Below are positions 58,317-64,000 of a DNA stretch of 64,000 nucleotides, in pieces (the first letter of the stretch is position 1; every line of letters begins with the position of its first letter). Under the pieces are notes generated by a model, which saw nothing but the letters and a program-made list of their open reading frames with translations, did not search any database and had not been told where the DNA came from. A program made the position numbers and the translations under genes. The DNA is from Micromonospora marina (lineage in GTDB: Bacteria; Actinomycetota; Actinomycetes; Mycobacteriales; Micromonosporaceae): NCBI RefSeq assembly GCF_900091565.1, contig NZ_FMCV01000003.1, positions 248,001 through 312,000 on the forward strand. The letters are read 5' to 3'.

Positions 58317-59519
58317 TCAGGCCCGCGTTCGCGGCCGGGTCAGCAGCAGCACCAGCAGCCCGGTCGCGCACAGCGCGGTGCTCATGCCGTACGCCCACCG
58401 GTAGCCGACCTGCGCGGAGATCCCGAGCAGCGGCCCGGCGAGCATGGCACCGATCGGGAACGTGTTGGTGAACAGCGTGGTGGCCCGGCCCGGCTCGCCC
58501 GGCAGCAGATCCTGCACGTAGGCGATGCCGATGCCGGACACCGCGGCGATGAACAGCGCGTTCACCGGCTGCGCGAACAGCAGGACCGGCACGCTCGGCA
58601 CCAGCGCGGCGGTCGCGTAGTAGGCGACCCCGCAGGCGGCCCCGACCAGGACCAGCGTCCGCAGCCGGACCCGCGCGGTCAGCGCGCCCAGGCCGAGGAT
58701 CAGCGGGATCTCCAGCGCCGCGCACAGGCCCAGCACCAGCCCGGCGCGGGAGGGGTCGTCGTTCAGCTCGGTGTCGATGAACAGCGGCATCGCCTGCACG
58801 CCGACCGTCAGCGGGCACTGGAGGAGGACGAACGTGAGCGCGGTCAGCGCCAGCCGCAGCCGGGATGCGCCGGGTGGGCCGGGCGCGGCGCCGTCCGGAT
58901 CGGCCGCGACCGGCCGCGCCGGCAGCGGCAGCTCCTCCAGCCGGAACGCGGCCACCAGCGCGGCCAGCGCGTACATGACGGCGGCCATGCCGTAGACCAG
59001 GCGGAAGCCGCCGACGTCGAGCAGAACCGCGGCCAGCGCCGGCCCGGCCACCCAGGCCAGGGAGAACACGGTACGCATCAGGCTGACGCCGAACGCGGCC
59101 CGCGCCGGATCGTCCCTGTCGAACAGTGCCCTGGTATACGCGAACGACTGTGGGAACAGCGAGTTCGCCAGCGCCAGGGCGGTAGCGGTGAGCCCCAGCA
59201 GGATCCAGTAGTCGCGGACGTACGCGGTCGTCCCCGCGCCCACCACACCGGCCAGCGCGGCGCCGACGAGCAGCGCGCGCCGGATCGGCAGGCGGTCCGA
59301 CAGCCGGCCGACCAGCGCGGAGGCGACCACCCCGGACAGCGGCGCGACGACCAGGAACACGGTTACCCGCAACGGACTGGCGTGGACCTCCCGGTCGAGG
59401 AACAGCGACAGGAACGGCAGCACCACGGCGGTGGACAGGCCGACGGTCAGGAACACCACGCCCAGCGGGAGCAGCCGGAATCGGCCGGCGCGCACCGCCG
59501 GCCTCGTGTCCACAGCCAT
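58317..59519 (-). CDS. MFS transporter (sugar-efflux SET-like)
   Basis: 400 residues with 12 predicted helices; the cytosolic loop 2 has GRLSDRLPIRRALLVG and the central loop is about 30 residues. The repeat QSFAYTRALFDRDDPARAAF with GVSLMRTVFSLAWVAGP resembles SetA-type sugar efflux proteins. ATG 59519 starts the conserved part. It converges on the methyltransferase with a 12-base gap. Confidence 0.9.
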   Translation of the reverse strand: MAVDTRPAVRAGRFRLLPLGVVFLTVGLSTAVVLPFLSLFLDREVHASPLRVTVFLVVAPLSGVVASALVGRLSDRLPIRRALLVGAALAGVVGAGTTAYVRDYWILLGLTATALALANSLFPQSFAYTRALFDRDDPARAAFGVSLMRTVFSLAWVAGPALAAVLLDVGGFRLVYGMAAVMYALAALVAAFRLEELPLPARPVAADPDGAAPGPPGASRLRLALTALTFVLLQCPLTVGVQAMPLFIDTELNDDPSRAGLVLGLCAALEIPLILGLGALTARVRLRTLVLVGAACGVAYYATAALVPSVPVLLFAQPVNALFIAAVSGIGIAYVQDLLPGEPGRATTLFTNTFPIGAMLAGPLLGISAQVGYRWAYGMSTALCATGLLVLLLTRPRTRA

Positions 59520-59623
59520 GCGGCGGACTGTACGCGGCGGCGGTGCGGCGGCCGACCGGGTTTCCACCGCCGGCGCGGTCCCGTGCGCGGCCGGCCGTCG
59601 CCCGCCCGGCCGCGTGAGTGCCG

Positions 59624-61201
59624 CTACCCGACGGCGGTGGGGGAGGGCGGCGCGCTACCGCCCTGCGGGGCCTCGGCAGTCATCAGCCGGACGATCTCCG
59701 ACCGGTCCGCCGCCGACGGCATCCCCCACTCCGGCCGGTAGCCGAACGCCCGGTCCAGCGGGGTCGACGAGGTCCGGCCGTCGAGGATCTCCACCGAGTC
59801 GGTACCGATCAGCCCGGGGTGCTCCACGCCGCACGCCTCGGCCACCTTGACCAGGTCGCGGCGCAGCGTACGGATGTAGTTCGCGGCCCGCACCGACTTG
59901 CGGGCCGGGTCCAGACCTCGGGCCAGCCAGGCGTTCTGCGTGGCGACACCGGTCGGGCAGGTGTCGGTGTGGCACTTCTGCGCCTGGATGCACCCGATCG
60001 CCAGCATGGCCTCCCGCCCGACGTTGACCATGTCGGCGCCGAGCGCGAACGCCACCACGGCGTTGTCCGGCAGGCCGAGCTTGCCGGCACCGACGAACAC
60101 CACGCTCTGGTGCAGGTCGCGTTCGGCGAACGTCCGGTAGACCCGGGAGAAGCCCTGCTGGAACGGCAGCGACACCGAGTCGCTGAAGATCAGCGGCGCG
60201 GCGCCGGTGCCACCCTCGCCGCCGTCGACTGCCACGAAGTCCACGCCGCGCCCGGTGTCGCGCATCAGCGTGGTCAGCTCCTCCCAGAACCCCAGGTCGC
60301 CGACGGCGGACTTGATGCCGACCGGCAGACCGGTCTCGGCGGCGAGCAGTTCCACCCAGTCCAGCAGGCTGTCGCAGTCGGAGAACTCGGCGTGCCGGGA
60401 CGGGCTGACGCAGTCGCGTCCCTCCGGGATGCCCCGGGTGGCGGCGATCTCGGCGGACACCTTGGCCGCCGGCAGCAGCCCGCCGAGGCTCGGTTTGGCG
60501 CCCTGACTGAGCTTGATCTCCAGCGCCCGGACCGGTGCCGACGCCACCAGGTCCTTGAGGCGTTCCAGGCTGAACCGGCCCTGCTCGTCCCGGCAGCCGA
60601 AGTACGCGGTGCCGAGCTGGAAGACCAGGTCACCGCCGTTGCGGTGGTACGGCGACAGTCCGCCCTCGCCGGTGTTGTGCAGGCAGCCGGCCAGCGCGGC
60701 GCCCCGGTTGAGCGCCTCCACCGCGTTGCCGGACAGCGACCCGAAGCTCATCCCGGAGATGTTCACCACCGACTCCGGCCGGAACGCGTGCGCCCGGCCG
60801 CGCGCCGCGCCGAGCACCTTGGCGCAGGGCAGCGTCACGTCGTGCCCGGCGGTCGGCGCCGACGGCGGGACCGCCCGGCCGAACGTACGGTGCTTGATGA
60901 TCGGATAGCCGGAGGTGTGCTCGATGTCGTTGTCGGTGCCGAAACCGAAGTAGTTGTTCTCCTGCTTGGCCGAGGCGTACACCCAGCGCCGCTGGTCGCG
61001 GGTGAACGGCCGCTCCTCGTCGTTGCCGGCCACGATGTACTGCCGCAGCTCCGGGCCGATCGACTCGATCAGGTACCGGGCGCGGCCCAGCACGGGGAAG
61101 TTGCGTCGCAGCGCGTGGTCGCGTTGCAGCAGGTCTCGCGCCGCCAGCGCGGCGACGGCGGCTGCTGCTGCTGCGGGTACGGCTCTTCTCGCCCAGCTCA
61201 T
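59624..61201 (-). CDS. FMN-binding glutamate synthase-domain (GltB2-like) protein
   Basis: 525 residues. A short N-terminal hydrophobic segment (AVPAAAAAAVAALAA) precedes the glutamate-synthase barrel: NISGMSFGSLSGNAVEALNR, LEIKLSQGAKP, GVDFVAVDGGEGGTGAAPLI (FMN phosphate site) and CIQAQKCHTDTCPTGVATQN with Cys for a possible Fe-S site. Stand-alone proteins of this class lack the glutaminase part and have no settled function; some act on other amino or methylated substrates. Probably membrane-tethered. Confidence 0.9.
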   Translation of the reverse strand: MSWARRAVPAAAAAAVAALAARDLLQRDHALRRNFPVLGRARYLIESIGPELRQYIVAGNDEERPFTRDQRRWVYASAKQENNYFGFGTDNDIEHTSGYPIIKHRTFGRAVPPSAPTAGHDVTLPCAKVLGAARGRAHAFRPESVVNISGMSFGSLSGNAVEALNRGAALAGCLHNTGEGGLSPYHRNGGDLVFQLGTAYFGCRDEQGRFSLERLKDLVASAPVRALEIKLSQGAKPSLGGLLPAAKVSAEIAATRGIPEGRDCVSPSRHAEFSDCDSLLDWVELLAAETGLPVGIKSAVGDLGFWEELTTLMRDTGRGVDFVAVDGGEGGTGAAPLIFSDSVSLPFQQGFSRVYRTFAERDLHQSVVFVGAGKLGLPDNAVVAFALGADMVNVGREAMLAIGCIQAQKCHTDTCPTGVATQNAWLARGLDPARKSVRAANYIRTLRRDLVKVAEACGVEHPGLIGTDSVEILDGRTSSTPLDRAFGYRPEWGMPSAADRSEIVRLMTAEAPQGGSAPPSPTAVG

Positions 61202-61398
61202 GAGGCCACTCTTTCCGGCCCGGCGCCCGGCCAAACGCCTGATGGAATCCGGCCGTGCCGGGCGGTGTCATGGATGCGGACCGACAGCCGAGGCTGCCCT
61301 GGACGGCGACGACCTCGTCACCCGCGTACGCGCCGGCGACCGGGAGGCGTACGTAGCCGGACCGGCATGGCCGCTGCCGGGCCGGGTATGGCTGCGTC

Positions 61399-61959
61399 AT
61401 GGCGAAGTACACCGAGCCGGAACTGCGCGAGCGCCTCAAGGCCGAGATCCGCGCCTCCGACAAGGGCGGACGGCCGGGGCAGTGGTCGGCCCGCAAGTCG
61501 CAGCTGCTCACGAACGAGTACAAGAAGGCCGGCGGGGGATTCGAGGGCCCGAAGGACGCACGGCAGCGCTCGCTGCAACGCTGGGGCGGCGAGAAGTGGC
61601 AGACCCGCGGCGGTGACACGCGTGCCCGTCACGGCGGCGAAACGCGTCGTTACCTGCCCGAACAGGCGTGGGAGGAGATGTCGGAGTCCGAGCGGCGCGC
61701 CACCGACACCCGCAAGCGCCGCGCGTCGCGCTCCGGCCGCCAGTACGTGCCGAACACCGGCCCGGCGAAGCGGGCCCGCCGGGACGCCACGGCCGCCGAG
61801 CAGATCAGCGAGTTGCCGGTGGCCGAGGCGGTCAAGCTGGTCCGCGACCTCGACACCCGTCAGCTCGACGCGGCGTTGCGCCGGGAGCGCGGTGGCAAGG
61901 CCCGCAAGACGCTCATCGGTCGGCTGGAGTCGGAACTGGGCCGGCGCCGGGCGAGGTGA
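61399..61959 (+). CDS. DUF5872-type basic protein
   Basis: 186 residues. The first half (YTEPELRERLKAEIRASDKG and GQWSARKSQLLTNEYKKAGG) matches DUF5872, a short domain found in plant, phage and bacterial proteins. The middle is Arg-rich (DTRKRRASRSGRQYVP) and the C-terminal 50 residues form two helices resembling a SAP/Rho-N nucleic-acid-binding fold. It could bind nucleic acid; this is inference. ATG 61399 is the start. Confidence 0.82.
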   Translation: MAKYTEPELRERLKAEIRASDKGGRPGQWSARKSQLLTNEYKKAGGGFEGPKDARQRSLQRWGGEKWQTRGGDTRARHGGETRRYLPEQAWEEMSESERRATDTRKRRASRSGRQYVPNTGPAKRARRDATAAEQISELPVAEAVKLVRDLDTRQLDAALRRERGGKARKTLIGRLESELGRRRAR

Positions 61960-61967
61960 GGGCGTAC

Positions 61968-62226
61968 CCGGCAGCTGGTTGTGCCAGACCAGCACGTGGC
62001 CCCGGACCCGCTGGTTGTTCTTGCGGGCGAAGCCGATCAGCTCGTCGGCCGGGCCCGGTTGCAGGTGCCGCGGGTGGGTTCGAGGCGGTGACTGTGGAGA
62101 ACTCGGACTCGGCCAGCTCGGGGTAGCGGGTCGGCGGCGTCGTTGAGGGCGGCCAAGTCGACGGCGGTGCCCACGTACGGGCCGTGACGCTTGGCCAGGT
62201 CGCGCAGGCGCTGCGTGGCCGGGGCG
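61968..62226 (-). pseudogene. Frameshifted remnant of a GH10 endo-xylanase
   Basis: On the minus strand, in three different frames, come LRDLAKRHGPYVGTAVDLAA, then YPELAESEFSTVT, then EPTRG, then ADELIGFARKNNQRVRGHVL and VWHNQLPG: the first third of a GH10 xylanase (secreted Xyn10A type) in the right order. Frameshifts lie near 62130 and 62050, about ten codons after STVT are missing, and everything beyond the WHNQLP strand is gone. The xylanase is therefore dead. Confidence 0.8.
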
Positions 62227-62268
62227 TAGGGGCCCGGCCGTCGCGGGGACGACGTTGCGGTGGCCGCC

Positions 62269-63273
62269 TCAGCGCAGCGGGCGGCAGGAGGCCCGGACGA
62301 CCAGCTCGGTGGGGAGCTGGATGTGCGTGTCCCGCTCGACGCCGGCGATGAGGTCGATCAGCAGGCGCAGCGACTCGGCGCCCATGCGCTGCAGCGGCTG
62401 CCGGATGGTGGTGAGTGGAGGGTCGACGAGCGCCGACTCCGGGATGTTGTCGAAGCCGATGACCGACAGGTCGTCCGGTACGCGCAGGCCCAGGCCCCGG
62501 GCGACGTCGACGGTGGAGATGGCGGAGAGGTCGTTGCCGGCGAAGATCGCGGTGGGCCGGTCGGGGAGCGCGAGCAGCTCGGCGGCCGTGCTCGCGGCGC
62601 TCTCGGTGCGGAACCCGCCGACCCGGACGAGCCGCTCGTCCACCGCCAGGCCGGCGTCGGCCATCGCCCTGCGGAACCCGGCCTCGCGCAGACGGGCCGA
62701 CTCCAGGTCGGGGCGGCCGCTGATGTGCGCGATCCGCCGGTGCCCGAGCGACAGCAGGTAGTCGGTGGCCAGCACCGCGCCGGCGAAGTTGTCGGAGTCG
62801 ACGGTGGGCAGGCCGGACGGGCCGGTGTGCGGGTCGACGGCCACCACGTGGAAGCCGTGCTTGGTCTCGACCACTGTCGGCGTCACGATCACCGCGCCGT
62901 CGATGAGCGTGCCGGACAGCCGGGCCAGCGAGCGCCGCTCCCACCCGATGGCCGCGCCCTCGCCGTCGCCGCTGGAGTAGGCGAGCAGTTGGTAGCCGCT
63001 GCCGGCGACCTCCCGGGACGCGCCCTTGAGCAACTCGGTGGAGAACGGCTCGAACTCGGCGACCAGGATGCCCAGCACGTTCGTGCGGTGGCTGCGCAGG
63101 CTCTGCGCCCCCAGGCTGGCCTCGTATCCGAGCTCGCGGATGACCTGCTGGACGCGCTCGACGGTGGCCTGGGCGACACCGTAGCGACCATTGACAACCT
63201 TCGATACGGTTGCCACCGAGACGCCGGCCGTGCGTGCCACATCCGACATCTTGACGCGCTCCTGGAACACCAC
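62269..63273 (-). CDS. LacI-family carbohydrate regulator
   Basis: 334 residues. The HTH is MSDVARTAGVSVATVSKVVN followed by GRYGVAQATVERVQQ and the hinge region SLRSHRTNVLG; the effector domain is of periplasmic-binding type, ending PPLTTIRQPLQRMGAESLRL. It probably represses the adjacent xylo-oligosaccharide genes through the palindrome at 63318. GTG 63273 is the first start; ATG 63249 (MSDVART) is a likely alternative. Confidence 0.94.
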   Translation of the reverse strand: MVFQERVKMSDVARTAGVSVATVSKVVNGRYGVAQATVERVQQVIRELGYEASLGAQSLRSHRTNVLGILVAEFEPFSTELLKGASREVAGSGYQLLAYSSGDGEGAAIGWERRSLARLSGTLIDGAVIVTPTVVETKHGFHVVAVDPHTGPSGLPTVDSDNFAGAVLATDYLLSLGHRRIAHISGRPDLESARLREAGFRRAMADAGLAVDERLVRVGGFRTESAASTAAELLALPDRPTAIFAGNDLSAISTVDVARGLGLRVPDDLSVIGFDNIPESALVDPPLTTIRQPLQRMGAESLRLLIDLIAGVERDTHIQLPTELVVRASCRPLR

Positions 63274-63317
63274 GCCGACGATGATAGAGGGCTCTCCGGG
63301 GCGATCGAAGACGATGT

Positions 63318-63366
63318 CGAAAACGTTATCGATACCGATTGACTTCGCGTTGCGGTCCTGTAAGGC
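63318..63366 (+). promoter_or_regulatory. LacI operator and promoter of a truncated sugar operon
   Basis: CGAAAACGTTATCG (63318-63331) is a LacI-type palindrome with one mismatch. TTGACT (63339-63344) and TAAGGC (63361-63366), 16 bases apart, form a promoter pointing right. In an intact locus ABC transporter genes would follow; here only the tail of a permease does. Confidence 0.6.
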
Positions 63367-63380
63367 TCCCCGGCAGGTAA

Positions 63381-63554
63381 CAACCTGATCACCTCACCCT
63401 GCCGCTGGGTGTGCAGAACTTCTCCAGCCAGTACACCACCGACACCGCTGGCGTCCTCGCCTTCACGTCGCTGGCGATGTTGCCGGCGCTGCTGCTCTTC
63501 ACCCTGGCGGAGAAGCAGATCGTGGGCGGCCTCCAGGGCGCGGTCAAGGGTTGA
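63381..63554 (+). pseudogene. C-terminal remnant of a sugar ABC permease
   Basis: The open frame after TAA 63378-63380 encodes LTLPLGVQNFSSQYTTDTAG, then VLAFTSLAMLPALLLFTLAE, then KQIVGGLQGAVKG and TGA. This is the last transmembrane helix and end of a MalG-type carbohydrate permease. No start codon or upstream domain exists, so the gene was truncated at its 5' side, right behind the promoter. Confidence 0.82.
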
Positions 63555-63594
63555 GCGGCAGCGGTACCAGCACAACCAGTGGAAAGGCACACCC

Positions 63595-64000
63595 ATGACA
63601 GAGGTCCACGCGGTGGTGGACGGGCCGCTACCGGCTCAGGCAGGTCCGGACCACGACCGGCCGGACGGGCACGACGCCGAGACGCGCGTACGGCACCTGC
63701 TCGCTCGCATGACGATCGAGGAGAAGGTCGCGCAGCTGGTCGGGTTCTGGGAGAAGGAGGACGGCGAGGCGGTCGCGCCCCTGCAGGGCGAGTTCGCCGA
63801 CACCGGCCGGCTGGAGGACTTTTCCCGCCACGGGCTGGGTCACCTCACCCGCGCCTACGGCACCCGCCCGGTCGACGCCGCGGCCCGCGCGGCCTGGCTG
63901 TGGAAGTTCCAGCGGGATCTGGTGACGGGCACCCGGCTCGGCATCCCGGCCATCGTGCACGAGGAGTGCCTGACCGGCCTGTCGGCGTGGAAGGCGGCCA
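63595..64000 (+). CDS. GH3 beta-xylosidase/beta-glucosidase (5' part)
   Basis: The first 135 residues, cut by the window edge. VRHLLARMTIEEKVAQLVGF is the N-terminal GH3 helix, and LGIPAIVHEECLTGLSAWKA is the conserved strand with the substrate-binding Glu-Glu, close to beta-xylosidases. GGAAAGG precedes ATG 63595. No signal peptide, so it is cytosolic and would act on imported xylo-oligosaccharides. With the transporter genes lost upstream, it would now be driven directly by the promoter at 63339. Confidence 0.88.
   Translation, partial: MTEVHAVVDGPLPAQAGPDHDRPDGHDAETRVRHLLARMTIEEKVAQLVGFWEKEDGEAVAPLQGEFADTGRLEDFSRHGLGHLTRAYGTRPVDAAARAAWLWKFQRDLVTGTRLGIPAIVHEECLTGLSAWKAA

Noticed and set aside
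61300..61370. Plus-strand peptide DGDDLVTRVRAGDREAY, like the N terminus of an ECF sigma factor
   Set aside because: Only about 15 residues fit and nothing of the family follows, so a remnant cannot be told from chance.

Overview
The window is high-GC DNA (strong G/C bias at third codon positions, many GTG/TTG starts, four-base ATGA/GTGA gene overlaps) and reads as an actinomycete chromosome. The mix of a rifampin phosphotransferase with its upstream palindromic element, a furA-katG pair, a DyP/PCuAC/CopC copper set, a giant single-chain acyl-CoA carboxylase, a secreted amylase with CBM20 modules and xylan-type remnants suggests a Micromonosporaceae member (Micromonospora-like). That placement is inference; there is no rRNA gene in the window.

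Bases 1-25651 form a biosynthetic gene cluster, open at its left end, that I cannot match to a known product. It combines a terpenoid core of five translationally coupled genes (12940-18983: polyprenyl diphosphate synthase, UbiA-type prenyltransferase/cyclase, squalene-hopene-cyclase-like protein, FAD monooxygenase, PLP aminotransferase) with acyl-carrier chemistry (two ACPs, a FabF-type ketosynthase, a KAS III-like pair, a stand-alone condensation-type acyltransferase, an Sfp-type PPTase, an acyl/aryl adenylating enzyme). Tailoring comes from three P450s, a TauD-type dioxygenase and an O-methyltransferase; there are three glycosyltransferases (one GT2, two GT1) and a DrrAB-type ABC exporter. 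I see no pathway regulator inside it, but two repeated promoter types tie its transcription units together: TTGACA-N17/18-TCTGAT at three sites and CATCGACCRTTGTCY-N17-TAGCCTGA at two sites. A hybrid, probably glycosylated, terpenoid-acyl/amino product is the best guess.

The remainder is a mosaic of small modules. 25.7-28.7 kb: a secreted-protein remnant, furA and katG. 28.8-33.2 kb: an AraC remnant, a beta-helix protein and an alpha-amylase with two CBM20 domains. 33.2-35.2 kb: an MFS exporter and an HTH protein with matching palindromes upstream of both. 35.2-39.3 kb: a lipoprotein, a P-type ATPase and a universal stress protein. 39.3-43.8 kb: a very large hybrid histidine kinase/phosphatase and an anti-anti-sigma factor. 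44-48.2 kb: the rifampin element and rph, then merR and an old-yellow-enzyme gene with a textbook MerR-type promoter. 48.2-51.5 kb: a LacI remnant, copC, DyP peroxidase, PCuAC chaperone and a Zur-like regulator. 51.5-57 kb: an 1820-residue carboxylase. 57-62 kb: DUF2188, a methyltransferase, a sugar-efflux-type MFS, a GltB-like FMN protein and a DUF5872 protein. 62-64 kb: a decayed xylan-utilisation locus (GH10 xylanase pseudogene, LacI regulator, promoter fused to the last codons of a sugar permease, GH3 beta-xylosidase running off the edge).

A recurring theme is gene debris: at least five truncated or frameshifted remnants sit exactly at module boundaries, which suggests past deletions or insertions between modules.
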